Source of the DNA: Nemertoderma westbladi
Lineage: Eukaryota; Xenacoelomorpha; Nemertodermatida; Nemertodermatidae
Direction: 5' to 3'
DNA: 41,385 bases
NCBI GenBank assembly: GCA_032718475.1
Contig: JAUCBJ010000120.1
Span: 1-41,385, forward strand
Shown here one piece after another: positions 22,709-32,890 of the stretch. The first letter of the stretch is position 1; every line of letters starts with the position of its first letter. The notes under the pieces are model-generated. The model did not search any database, was not told the origin of the DNA, and saw only the letters and a list, made by a program, of their open reading frames with translations. A program made the translations under genes and the position numbers.

Positions 22709-25194
22709 TCAAATAATTTGTCTCATTGCACTATTGCACAACTTTTTAGCAGCATTAAATTTCAAATACAAAATTAATCCTCGGATACTTCTGGGAATCC
22801 CCGATAAAAGACCAGCGGAGGCAGAGCGAGTATTGTATGTGTGAACAGATGATGCTTTAGTGAATAAGTGAGAAAGAGGATGAGAAGGATTGTGGTGAAT
22901 TTCATACATTAGTAAGAGGACCTGGTATTTATACAGACAATCTAGTGGTAAAATGCGTAGCTGCTGATGAATAGAAAAAGATGAGGACTGATAGTGGCTG
23001 AAGGTAATACATCGGACAATTTTATTGAGTTTAGTTTTGAGGGGACGAGTAATAGATTTGAATGTATTTCCCCATACTATCAACCCGTAAAAAATATAGG
23101 GGTAAACTAACGTATAGAATAGAGTTCGCATTATATGAGCTGGGACAATATGGCGTAGTTTATAGAATAATCCTCCACTCTTGGATATTTTTTTCAGAAT
23201 ATGGCTGGTGTGTTCCCTATATGATAAATTGGAATCTATTAATATACCTAGATATTTGGATGTTGTTGTGGATCTAATTGTTTTGTTATTAATGAATATT
23301 AGGGCGGTGCGTTTTTTACTTTACTTTCATTTCTTTTTTTTTTTTTTTTTTTTTTCACGATTTCATTGTTCTACCGGAGCACAAAAGTTGCCAAATGGTA
23401 AAAAAATAAGGCAAAAAAAATTTCTTTAAATTCCTTTTATGTCTTCACGGATCCCAAGAGGGTTGAAATTTTGTGCCATTGCGATGCGCCATAATGAAAT
23501 TTATAACAATATAACACATTGATGAAATATCAGTGAATCAAAAAAGACTTAGTTAGATACCAAAATTTTAATTTTTGGATTAAGGGAAGTAGTGCCACAG
23601 GCACATGGCCAGAACCTACTCTTTGGCGCAAGTGATGATTATTCTCAATTTTGGTGATGGACAATCTTATTTCTCCTACGGCATTATTATTATGCTCATT
23701 AGAACCGCAATGACCGATTTAGTGGGGGTAGACACCATCAAAATAAGCATAGAGCGAATAGTTCTTGAGATATTACAGAAAATGTTAATTACGGCACAAG
23801 TCAACATTACTGCCTTGATGATTTATAGACAAATACACAAAAATGTTACTTCTAATTATCTTAAGGCATCAAAAATATACACATCACTGCAACAAATTGA
23901 TTTAGTGTATGCAGGGACCTTATTTTTACAGGGACCTGCCTTATTTTTTTACCATTTGGCAACTTTTGTGCACCGGTAGAACAATGAAATCGAAAAAAAG
24001 TAAAAAACGCACCGCCCTAATGATTATAGGTGGTGGCGGTATTTCTGACTTTGATTTTGAGAATGTTGTATATTCAGTCTTGTCAGTATTTAGAGTTAGT
24101 TTGTTTTCAGTTAGCCATTCGGATAACAGTTTGAGTTCAGAATTCATATAGTCGATTAGTGGAGAGATATTTCGATCGTTGCACATCAGTGAAGTGTCAT
24201 CGGCAAATAAGGTTACTAATAGGGATGTGCAGTTTGGGAGGTCATTGATGTACAGTAGAAATAAAATCGGCCCGAGGACCGAACCCTGTGGGATACCACA
24301 GATTATAGACCTAGAAGATGATAAAACATTATCTACTGAAACGAATTGATGTCTATTACATAGATAACTAGAAATGAGTGCTAGAGGACTTCCGCGGATA
24401 CCATATATTGGGAGCTTCTTTAATAGAATCGAATGGTCGAGGGTATCAAACGCCTTTTTTAGGTCTAGATACAGTACAGTCGCAAGTCGGTGGTCATCAA
24501 GGACTTCCCTAAGAGATTCTACGATATTTATAATGGCAAAAGACGTTGTATATTTTATACGAAAACCAAACTGGTTGGGTGAAATAATTTTGAATTTTTC
24601 TAGATAAGATATCAGTTGCGTGTAAATGATGCTTTCAAATACTTTATGAAATATCGGGAGTAAAGATATAGGTCGGTAATTAGTGGTAGCTAGAGGATCT
24701 CCTCCTTTAAACACTGGAATTATTTTTGAAATTTTTAGAGACGTTGGAAAATGTCCATGACGAATACTTAGATTTATTACATTAGCTAGATGTGTCGAGA
24801 TTATTGGGGCAGCGATTTTCACCAAGTAAATAGGAAATTCGTCATTAGAAGAGGTATCGTCATTTAATAGTAGTAGATTGTAATGGATTTCTACTGGGGT
24901 AGTTTCAGATAACAGAAATGAGTTTGGTTTGGAATGACGAATATGCCGAGTTGGACAACGAGCGGACGAAGGCAGTGCAGAAGCTAATTTAGAACCGATA
25001 GTAGAGAAAAACTCGTTGAATTGGTTTGCAATATCTTTAGAGTTAGTGAGCGAGATGACATTACCATTATTGTTAATGTTTAAGCGCTTGGGAATATAAT
25101 GTTTATTATTACGGTGCAATAAAGAATTTATAGTCCCCCAGGTCTTTTTAATATTACTCGAATTTTTGGCAAACTCAGCTTCATAGAAACTCAT
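22709..25194 (-). pseudogene. CR1/Jockey-like LINE reverse transcriptase, interrupted by an insertion
   Basis: The minus-strand coding sequence runs 25194 to about 24018, is interrupted by a terminal-inverted-repeat element, and resumes at about 23300 to a stop at 22709. The first part has an N-terminal helix (TWGTINSLLHR), PVFKGGDP.TNYRPISLLP, DLKKAFDTLDH, GIPQGSVLGP and FADDTSL, so the RT core is complete. The second part has KYLGILIDS, IVWGNTF and the C-terminal TRSAS region. No endonuclease domain is present, so the copy is 5' truncated at about 25195. Apart from the insertion the frame is open, so the LINE copy was young when hit. Confidence 0.85.
23302..24017. mobile_element. Non-autonomous TIR DNA transposon nested in the LINE
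   Basis: The ends start GGGCGGTGCGTTTTTTAC and are inverted at 24000-24017. Similarity extends about 80-90 bp inward through ATTTCATTGTTCTACCGG and GTTGCCAAATGGTAAAAAAA. The left arm has a T homopolymer expanded to more than 20. No transposase is seen; a 124-codon frame at 23605-23979 has no motif. A TA flanks both ends. Alternatively, treating AATGAATATT / AATGATTATA as an imperfect 10-bp duplication restores the interrupted LINE frame. Long TIRs starting with G plus a roughly 10-bp duplication would suit a Mutator-like MITE. Confidence 0.85.
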
Positions 25195-25516
25195 TGTCTA
25201 TTATACATAAAAATTACTTGTATTTTAAATTTTTTTCACAATAACATTTATAAATTTTAAACTTTTTGGAGTCAAAATTATTTATCTATTTTCTTTAGTC
25301 AAAACATCAAAACATTTGGTTGGATCAATGTCTAAGAATTTATAAGCCAATAACACAGATAAATGGTTTGATTGTAATTTAGAGTGTTTCTGATCCTAGT
25401 GGTTTGTCACAAGAACACTGAGCGTTTTTATTGAGTTGAAATATATGGAAGAGGATTCGAATAATTGTTCACCTTTAAAAAAGGTAATTGAAAACAAAAA
25501 ATATCAAAATATAATT
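24891..25516. repeat. 626-bp segment duplicated at 36812-37437
   Basis: This covers the start of the CR1/Jockey-like LINE and its upstream flank up to the LTR. It recurs at 36812-37437 with the same length, no indels and, as far as I compared by eye, no substitutions. The copy is followed by the same LTR. See findings for an assembly-based explanation. Confidence 0.9.
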
Positions 25517-26556
25517 TGTTAGCTTATTCAATCCCGCTAACACCCCATAAAGTTAAGCCAATAAGCAATATTGGGGGCCACGAGATTGGGTAATCACCAA
25601 CTCGTGCCACCCCAACAAAATGGGAAGGAGAAACACAATGAGGGTCAGGGGCCAAACCCCTAACCCAGAGAGAACAGGTGGAGTGAACGGGAACACTCCA
25701 AAGAGCGCCAACAAGGGTATCAACCAATCAGAGGGGGGAAAGGCATCGATTAGGTAGAGTAACAAGGCCAACCGTGCAATATAGCCAGTTGGCAGTAATC
25801 ATTTCAGTTCAGTTATCTCAGTATCATATTGGTGCTAGTTAAGTTAGTTAGTTTAGCTAGGGAAGGACCGGGACTTTAATTACCGTATCCCGCCTTCCGT
25901 ATACGACAACATTATCCATATACCTATATCTATATACCCTATATCTAGCGGTGAGAAACAATCAAAATTCGAGTTCGATGAAGAAATAAAAAATTATAGA
26001 TATTATCAGTCAAATTATATTAAATTATTAGGTTAACATTATGACAGTAAAAACGGTTTTTTTTAATAAATAAGGTAAAAATGATCAAATTAAATAATAA
26101 TGAGTCAATGCATTTCGGATTACCTCTTCAGGACTATTATTAAATATTTGAGTTTGTAGAAATATATAAAGGTTGGGCCCTAGCAATATTGGTCGTAGGG
26201 GCCGTTGTTGTAACTAATGCCCTATGTCATTAGTCGATGCGGTTGATAACAATGGAGCAGTAGTGGTGGGCGGGGCGGTGGGGGGTATTCCCTTCTTTTG
26301 TTGTTGTTGTATTATATCGGCCGTGGAGAGAGGCGAGTTTAATGTTGGGCGCAATAACTTCTGAAGGTGTGTCTCGTATGACTCCCTTATATCCGGGTTA
26401 CGGGTTATATCCGGTAATACCCTATATCTATATATCCGTACAACCGATTATTATATACGACGAACGACACGAACTCTTTTTACCTTTCATACACACGGCG
26501 GGGACGTGTGAACTAAACAACCGGATAAACCGTGATCCTTCCTGGATCCCATCACA
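25517..26556 (+). mobile_element. 5' LTR of the BEL/Pao-type element
   Basis: Starts TGTTAGCTTATTC and ends ATCACA, with TAATT immediately before it. It matches the 557-bp LTR at 37438-37994 except for a 483-bp extra block (25948-26430) and a few substitutions, mostly in the last 140 bp. 1040 minus 483 equals exactly 557, confirming the ends. I see no conventional TGG primer-binding site right after 26556. Confidence 0.85.
25948..26430 (+). repeat. 483-bp extra block in the 5' LTR between 14-bp direct repeats
   Basis: ATACCCTATATCTA occurs at 25934-25947 and again at 26417-26430; the lone LTR at 37.4 kb has it once. Either the block is an insertion with a 14-bp target duplication, or the lone LTR lost it by recombination between the repeats. 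The block contains a good TATA-box-like ATATATAAAGG at about 26165, so it may supply promoter function. Confidence 0.75.
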
Positions 26557-26628
26557 GTCATTAAATCCGAGCTGTTCCCCTAGTCAACTAAACCCAACGA
26601 CTACCAGCCACCAATCGAACAAACCGAG

Positions 26629-27509
26629 ATGAGTCAGTCGGGAGAGACGACGCCGACGCGGACCCCGGACGAAGAATTAACGATCCGCGAGGCCGCAACC
26701 AGGCGGTACAGGCCCACAACGCCGGACCCATCGGTAACGGGTCATCCGGCAGCTCAGGATGAGGGGGGCCGCCTGGAACCCGAGGTCGAGCCGAGAGAAG
26801 GAGAGAGCGAGACGGAGGGAGACGGAGACGAGTCGACACGAGACGTGGGTCGACGTACTGATGTCGCCGGCCAGCCACAGGCCGAGGGCGACGAGTGGCC
26901 CACCGAAACGGCGACGGTGGGGCCGACGGTACGACGCCGGACCCGGAGAGACGGAGGAGATGTCGGTACCGATGTCGCCGGCCAGCCACAGGCCGAGGGC
27001 GACGAAGCGGCCCACCGAAACGGCGACGGTGGGGCCGACGGTACGACGCCGGACCCGGAGAGACGGAAGAGAGGTCGGCGACGAGGACGTCGGGGTTTCT
27101 GATCGACTTCGACGGGCCTACAACGCGACCCGGAGACTGCTTAGAGGAGGCCAGAGGAGGGGCGACGATAGACAAGGTAAAACTAAAGAAAGGACTAGGT
27201 GAGTCGAATAAACACTTTAATTATCTAATGCGCTTCGGGCAAAGAGAACTGGCCAAGGAGAGAGCGAGAGGGGTTGCCGAGGAACTGTATGACTTATGGC
27301 GGTGTAGGGGTATGGAACCTAGCGTAGTGTACGTAGGGCCATACTTAGTCGATGCCCGGGGACTAAAATTAGTGGGTTGGGAGAGACCTGAGGAGGGCGA
27401 ATCCGAGGTTAACCCCGAGGATTCGGCCTCGTCGGTCGGAGGAAGTTCCGGGAGGCGGGGGAAAGTCAGTAGGTCGGGAAGGCGGAGGGAATCCGTTCGT
27501 AACCGATAA
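26629..27509 (+). CDS. Gag-like N-terminal region, charged low complexity, frameshifted
   Basis: An ATG at 26629, 72 bp after the LTR, opens a Glu/Arg/Gly-rich frame that stops at 27102. The overlapping frame from about 26895 to 27509 carries the continuation, including a more structured block (SNKHFNYLMRFGQRELAKER, then a stretch with VVYVGPYLVDARGLKLVGWE). The frame change falls in a 111-bp duplication whose second unit has one extra base. I do not recognise a domain. Position and continuation into the Gag core make it the N-terminus of the element's structural polyprotein. Confidence 0.5.
26860..27075 (+). repeat. 111-bp tandem duplication with a 1-base length change
   Basis: GATGTCGCCGGCCAGCCACA at 26860 recurs at 26971. 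Units are 111 bp (37 codons), but the second has GACGAAGCGG where the first has GACGAGTGG. Reading therefore shifts by one frame after the second copy. Confidence 0.85.
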
Positions 27510-27510
27510 G

Positions 27511-28249
27511 TCTGCTACATCCTCCGCGAAAGGAAGACGGGTGAGAGAGATAAATGCCACGTACCATCTCGATTTGATAGAGCAAGGTCAAAGGGAAGTA
27601 GGTAGACGGTTAGAGGAGGGGAGAGTGCTGCTAGAGAGGGAAATGGCGTTGATTAAGGAAACCGGAGAGAGGGCCGAAAGGGCCGCGAGAAGCCTTAGGG
27701 AGTGTGAGGAAGTAGGGAGGAAGGAACAAGAAGAGCGTGAGGCGGAACGTAGGGAACGTGTAGCGAGAGAGAAAAATGAGCGCAAAGAGCGTGAGGCGGA
27801 ACGTAAGGAACGTGTAGCGAGAGAGCGAAAATGAGTGCAAAGAACGCAGGGAGAGGGAAAACGAGTGCAAAGAACGCGAGGCGAGAGAGGAAAACGAACG
27901 CAGAGAGCGTGAGGCGAGACGAAGGGAGGGGGCTAGAAGAGAGTTGGAATTGGCCGAGCGGGACGCACGGGAGTGTAAGGAGAGAATGGCAAGGAAGGAG
28001 TGTGAGCGAAAAGAACTAGAGAAACGTCAAGGTGAGCTTACAGGGTACAAAGCTATACACACGCGCGAACGGGAACTGGCGCGAATAGGGGCGTCTGAGA
28101 GTGGGGCTAGCTCGAGTATTTTCGAGGAGCCAGGGGCTGTGGATACATTTATTAATACCCCACTTACAGGGACCGCACGACAGACCCAAGACTGGTGTGA
28201 CCGTACGGGCGGGGGGGGGGGGGGGGGGGTAATAATAATGCTACAGTAG
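27511..28249 (+). CDS. Gag-like coiled-coil region, frameshifted
   Basis: From about 27541 to 27834 the frame encodes a strongly charged helix (REREMALIKE, then many ERKERVARE-type heptads) that would form a long coiled coil. A single extra base in one of the repeated GCGAGAGAG units moves the coding sequence to another frame, which continues the same Glu/Arg/Lys pattern from 27838 to 28249. The DNA is internally repetitive. Coiled coils of this kind mediate self-assembly in structural proteins; the role here is inferred. The segment ends in a G homopolymer. Confidence 0.5.
28209..28228 (+). repeat. G homopolymer that changes the reading frame
   Basis: About 20 consecutive G follow GGGC. The frame coding before it ends just after, and another frame coding an Asn-rich stretch begins right at the run. 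Two similar tracts lie at about 28846-28860 and 28898-28906. Slippage or sequencing error there would explain the frame changes. Confidence 0.75.
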
Positions 28250-28953
28250 ACGTCGTTAATATTAATAGTACCGTATTGGATAACCCTAATCCCTTTATTG
28301 CAGCAAATAATACTTTACCTAGTAGCAGTAATTTAAATTTAAATACAAATAATAATTTCAATTTGAACGTGCAAAATAATCCGAATAATAATTTAAATTT
28401 AGAAAATAATAATAATTCAAATAATTTAAGTAATGATCCAAGCCCGAATTTACAAAATAATTCAAATGATTTTGTTTCAAACGAACAAATTAATTCCGTT
28501 TCCAATATGGGTGCTATTAACGTGAACACGTCGGGCGTGTATGGCCAGGCAGACGGGGGCCTGGTAGGCCGTACAATTGGTAGGCCGGAAGTGGCGGGAT
28601 TGAGCCAACCCAGAGAGGGCCTGGTAGGCCACGTAGTTGGTAGGCAGGGAGTGGCTGGGTTGGGTAGACCCAGCGAGGGCCTGGTAGGCCACGTAGTTGG
28701 TAGGCAGGGAGTAGAGGGCCTGGTAGGCCACGCAATAGCAGAGGGAGAGGCGGGGGTGAATAGACCCGACCGCGGTAGGGTTGATGTGTCGACGAGAGAG
28801 GGATATGGTAGCGGGGTGAGAGATAGCGAAGTTAGATGTGGCGAGTGGGGGGGGGGGGGGGCTACAGGGGCCCCACAACAGCGAGTTAGCGGCGAAAGGG
28901 GGGGGCAGAGAGTGCTCCACAGCCGTCAGCGGATAATGCGCGGGCCGAAATAG
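28230..28953 (+). CDS. Gag-like Asn-rich and Gly-repeat region
   Basis: The frame is open from the G tract and begins with GNNNATVDV, then about 70 residues dominated by Asn, Leu and Ser (prion-like composition). At 28561-28732 follow 60-bp repeats encoding a GLVGHVVGRQGVAGLGRPS-type unit, three to four times. A second G tract near 28846 and a third at 28899 lead to the next frame, so the stop at 28951 is probably not the natural end. Intrinsically disordered; no enzymatic motif. Confidence 0.5.
28561..28732 (+). repeat. 60-bp in-frame tandem repeat
   Basis: CTGGTAGGCC recurs at 28561, 28621 and 28681 (period exactly 60) and again at 28720 in a shortened unit. Each contains the palindromic GGCCTGGTAGGCC. 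Confidence 0.85.
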
Positions 28954-30479
28954 GTAAACCGCAACACCCGGCGACGGAGAGTAATAGGGGGATTGCGAGT
29001 ATCCCCAGCGGCGTGCGACCGAGCAGAGAGAGACAGGTTGACGTCGTGAGAGGGCGGACGAAGCGTCGAGCCCGATCAGAAGAGGGAAGAAGAACAGTGG
29101 GGTTTAACCGGGAGGTCGACGAGAGATCTCACGAGCGGGAATACTCCACTGAAAGGAGAAGAAGAGAAGACAGTAGTAGAAGTATCGCCGCGAACGATAG
29201 AAGAGCGAGGACGGATAGCGAGCCGTCGGTAGTCGAGATGAGAACAGAGAGTCAGTGGGGTCGGACTCCGGGAGATTGCCGTCGCCCCGGAGAGATGCGA
29301 CCTGGTGAGGTGCATTACGCGCCGATGGAGGGGTACGCGATGTACCGGTACGAAGACGAGAACAGTAGAGAGGGGGGTCGAAGAGAAACTTTCCGACGGA
29401 ATATACCTACCGATCGAGAATACGGTAGCCGCGGGGAGGACTATTCGAGAAGAATAAACTTCGATCCCGAGCGACACATGCAGACTGTAGGACATACTGT
29501 AGGCCTTACTGCACATACCATAGGCCATACTGAGAGAGGCAATGTAGGCGATAGGATAGCGCGGACAACGGGATTAAACCCGGAAGTCGCGGAATACATA
29601 CCGGCGAGTAGGCCAGAAGCTGATAGGCCTATACCGGTACCAGTACAGCAGTATGACTACAGCATGCAGGGACATAACATATACCCAGGGGAGGGGGGAA
29701 TTATTGCGGATAGGTGTATGGGCCCCAACATATTAACATCAACCCCAGTACCAAACATACCGGTGGGGGGGGGGGGACAGGGTGACATTCCCCCATCACA
29801 ATATCAACAATATACCCCGATAGGAGCAAGAACAACGAGACCCTTGGATGAAAATAGGTCGTGTGACACAGAAATATGGAGGGGGCCGCTACCCCCGATG
29901 ACATACCCAAGTCAAAGAAAATCAAGAAATAGGACGGACGAACCGCACCAGACAGGAGAAACTATACAGCATCCATCGAATCCATTGGAAGCGCAGGCGA
30001 TGGGGATGGCCACGTTGATCGATGCGTTGAAAACGAGGATCGAGTTACCACCCGTGGAACCATTCAAATTCGATGGGAGTAGGCCGGAAGAATATCTACA
30101 GTTTCGGCGCATGTATAGTAACGAAATACTAACAAAAAACTTGACGCAGGCGGAGTGCCTAAAATATCTGCAAGTATACACGGGAGGCCCAGCATACGAT
30201 ATCGTGAGGCAATATCAAGGAATAGAGGGCGGCTTCACGACAGCATGGCGGGCACTGGACAGGGAATACGGGCACCCGGCCAAGATCATCAGGCAGACAC
30301 TGAGAGGCATAACATCGGGTGGCCTACAGGATAATCCCGTTAGCATTAAGACGTTCGCTAACAAAGTCGAAAAGGCGCTAATCGTGCTGAAGACGCTAGA
30401 CGCGATGCACTGTATAAGGAGGGCTACAACCCAAAGAGCAAATGCCAGCTACACGCAAATGCGCTTCATCAAACCATGA
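28902..30479 (+). CDS. BEL/Pao-type Gag core
   Basis: The frame is open from the G tract at 28899 to a TGA at 30477. The first 300 residues are Arg-rich and disordered. The last 150 residues match the BEL/Pao Gag region (DUF1759 type): LPPVEPFKFDGSRPEEYLQF, AECLKYLQVYTGGPAYDIVR, then TAWRALDREYGHP and VEKALIVLKTLD. After LKTLD the expected continuation (ALYKEGYNP, LHQTMNCRYW) is found in the next frame, so a one-base slip separates this from the knuckle/protease frame. The protein would package element RNA in cytoplasmic particles. Confidence 0.75.
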   Translation, partial: GAESAPQPSADNARAEIGKPQHPATESNRGIASIPSGVRPSRERQVDVVRGRTKRRARSEEGRRTVGFNREVDERSHEREYSTERRRREDSSRSIAANDRRARTDSEPSVVEMRTESQWGRTPGDCRRPGEMRPGEVHYAPMEGYAMYRYEDENSREGGRRETFRRNIPTDREYGSRGEDYSRRINFDPERHMQTVGHTVGLTAHTIGHTERGNVGDRIARTTGLNPEVAEYIPASRPEADRPIPVPVQQYDYSMQGHNIYPGEGGIIADRCMGPNILTSTPVPNIPVGGGGQGDIPPSQYQQYTPIGARTTRPLDENRSCDTEIWRGPLPPMTYPSQRKSRNRTDEPHQTGETIQHPSNPLEAQAMGMATLIDALKTRIELPPVEPFKFDGSRPEEYLQFRRMYSNEILTKNLTQAECLKYLQVYTGGPAYDIVRQYQGIEGGFTTAWRALDREYGHPAKIIRQTLRGITSGGLQDNPVSIKTFANKVEKALIVLKTLDAMHCIRRATTQRANASYTQMRFIKP

Positions 30480-32017
30480 ACTGCAGGTACTGGCAGGCGC
30501 TACCTAGGCAAGATCAAATAGATTATGCGTTGAGCAATAAAATCTGCTCGCGATGTGTGATGAGTGGACACAGAGCAAGGGAATGCAAGGAGAAGCCGGT
30601 CAAGTTCGGTCAAAGGAGAGGCCAAACGATGGCAACGAGCACAGTAGGGGCGAAGAAGAGGGGAACGGTGTTACTTGGGGTAGTACCCGTGCGAGTGATT
30701 GGGGAAGGCAATCGATCAGTAACAACACTAATGCTGGTCGATAGTGGAGCTGCCTTCACATTAGTCGAGGAATGGGTGGCCGAAGAGATAGGATTGAGAA
30801 CGAGGCCAAGCAGAATGGCGGTAACAACCATCTCTAGCAAAGATGAGATCCTGGAGATGAGAACAGGACGGTGCGCAATTGCAGCGGTGGCACCGGGATG
30901 CGACTATGGGGCAACCATCGACCCCATCCAAGTGATAGAGTCAATTAATATCAATGCCAGGCGGCCAACCAACATCGAGGTCGAGCAATATAAATTCCTG
31001 GACGACATTGACTTCTCAATCCCAGATGTGGACGTTAGGAAGGTATCCATCATAGTAGGAATGGACTGCCCAACGGCCCACGAAAGAATGCAAACGGTCT
31101 TCGGCGAAGACAAGCAGTGTGACCCGGTGGCGATATTAACACCATTCGGGTGGACACTGACAGGCCCAATTAAGAGTAATATACCATTCCATGTGTCTGA
31201 GAGTTCAGGATGCATGGTGCCAGGAACTGTCGACGAGATAGAGGAGAGGCCAGAGATGGGCAATAGTGGTAGACAGCTAGAAGTGGAAGCAACACCAAGA
31301 GAGTGGGCGGAGGAGAATGGCATGGATGCAGAAGATCTAGAGACGATGGGTTGGAACAAGAGTCCCAGCAAGCATCGGTATGGAGATGGAGAGGAGCGGA
31401 CGGCAAAATGTCCGGGGGACAGGCCGGAGGAGTGTCCGGAAGAGATGCCGGTCCGGTTGGGAGGCATGCCGACAAGGGGGGGGCCGAGCAGGAGGACTAA
31501 ATGGAAAGGGAGAAGACTTGAGACGACCAGAGCAGGGGCTGAGAAGCCCGTGGGTGGGCGTGTGATGGACAAAGGAGCCGGGAAAGTAGGATGCGTGCTG
31601 CATACGCACGCGGGACTGACAGAGTGCGAAGGGGCATTACATGGGCAGAGATCGTGTATACCGAAGGACGAACGGGGGTCGTCGAGGCCTATAATGCCAG
31701 CACACATATTAAGGGGGAGGCCAGCAGAGGTGTCATCTATGATTAAGGAGAAGAACAGGGGCAGCATTATACCGCCGGGCGACACGTTGAAGGGTGGCAC
31801 TTTGCCGCCAAGGGACGACCACGAGATCAGAAACATAAATAACAGACAGCATTTCCAAAGACAGGAGAAAAGGCCACCAGAATTGACAAGGAGAGCGGAG
31901 CGAAGAATTAGAGGACCTGTGGGGTGGCAGTGGGAGAGTTGCCTGCTGGAGGAATCACCCCTTGGGTCGCTGAGTTGTCCAATAGGTTGGACTTGGATGG
32001 AAGAGTTAGATCCGTAA
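30476..32017 (+). CDS. Zinc knuckle plus BEL/Pao-type aspartic protease
   Basis: The first ATG overlaps the previous stop as ATGA at 30476. Coding character begins about 40 bp earlier in this frame, so it is the continuation of Gag. A CCHC knuckle (C24-x2-C27-x4-H32-x4-C37) is followed by a retropepsin-like domain at about 65-240. This has the catalytic MLVDSGAAFT motif (Asp89), IIVGMDCP and PVAILTPFGWTLTGP, typical of Pao peptidases (DUF1758). BEL elements normally continue straight into reverse transcriptase. Here the next 270 residues are Arg/Glu/Gly-rich filler with no RT motif, and the frame stops at 32017. The protease would process the Gag protein. Confidence 0.8.
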   Translation: MNCRYWQALPRQDQIDYALSNKICSRCVMSGHRARECKEKPVKFGQRRGQTMATSTVGAKKRGTVLLGVVPVRVIGEGNRSVTTLMLVDSGAAFTLVEEWVAEEIGLRTRPSRMAVTTISSKDEILEMRTGRCAIAAVAPGCDYGATIDPIQVIESININARRPTNIEVEQYKFLDDIDFSIPDVDVRKVSIIVGMDCPTAHERMQTVFGEDKQCDPVAILTPFGWTLTGPIKSNIPFHVSESSGCMVPGTVDEIEERPEMGNSGRQLEVEATPREWAEENGMDAEDLETMGWNKSPSKHRYGDGEERTAKCPGDRPEECPEEMPVRLGGMPTRGGPSRRTKWKGRRLETTRAGAEKPVGGRVMDKGAGKVGCVLHTHAGLTECEGALHGQRSCIPKDERGSSRPIMPAHILRGRPAEVSSMIKEKNRGSIIPPGDTLKGGTLPPRDDHEIRNINNRQHFQRQEKRPPELTRRAERRIRGPVGWQWESCLLEESPLGSLSCPIGWTWMEELDP

Positions 32018-32189
32018 AAGGTGCGGGCAGAGGTGTTACCTGTCTGTTAGAAGGGGCACCTTAGTGGAGTTAGAGAAGAGTTTAGTCGTCCAAGCTTTGG
32101 ACTGAGGAAGGTGGGATTGAGGGCGAGACGCCCTTCCCACACAAATAAAAAAATAGAAAATAAAAATAAAAATAATAGTACATAGTAGG

Positions 32190-32890
32190 TACGCAGTTAG
32201 TAGGCAGAAGTTAGTCAGTAAGGAGGTACGTAGTACCTAGAGTTGGTTAGTTAGTTAGGAGGTACGTAGTACCGTTAGTTAGGAGAGAGTTAGAGGGTAC
32301 GTAGTACCGTTAGTTAGAGAGTTAGAGGGTACGTAGTACCGTTAGTTAGAGAGTTAGAGGGTACGTAGTACCGCTAGTTAGTTAGAGAGTTAGAGGGTAC
32401 GTAGTACCGTTAGTTAGTTAGTTAAGAGGTATGTAGTACCTAGAGTTAGTTAGTTAAGAGGTACGTAGTACCTAGAGTTAGAGAAGAGTTGGAGGGTACG
32501 TAATACCGTTAGTTAGAGGGTTAGAGGGTACGTAGTACAGTTAGTTAGAGAGTTAGAGGGTACGTAGTACCGTTAGTTAGATGAGAGTTAGAGGGTACAT
32601 AGTACCGTTAGTTAGAGAGTTAGAGGGTACGTAGTACCGCTAGTTAGTTAGAGAGTTAGAGGGTACGTAGTACCATTAGTTAGAGAGTTAGAGGGTACGT
32701 AGTACCGCTAGTTAGTTAGAGAGTTAGAGGGTACGTAGTACCGTTAGTTAGAGAGTTAGAGGGTACGTAGTACCGCTAGTTAGTTAGAGAGTTAGAGGGT
32801 ACGTAGTACCGTTAGTTAGAGAGTTAGAGGGTACGTAGTACTGTTAGTTAGAGAGTTAGAGGGTACGTAGTACCGTTAGTTAGAGAGAGA
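32190..32890 (+). repeat. Minisatellite of about 20 GGTACGTAGTACC hairpin units
   Basis: A unit of roughly 30-38 bp, GTTAGTTAGAGAGTTAGAG then GGTACGTAGTACC, repeats about 20 times with small changes. The 13-bp core pairs with itself (GGTAC/GTACC around GTA), so the RNA could form a row of small hairpins. Some units carry changed arms. It replaces the place where pol would lie. Confidence 0.9.

Noticed and set aside
23605-23979. Transposase in the TIR element
   Set aside because: A 124-codon frame without any catalytic motif, in a 0.7-kb element; AT-driven chance is more likely.
26588-27175. Long minus-strand ORFs opposite the Gag region
   Set aside because: GC-rich, stop-poor coding DNA gives open antisense frames; the plus strand holds the recognisable domains. 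The same applies to antisense frames at 28477-28920, 30904-31836 and 34600-35509.
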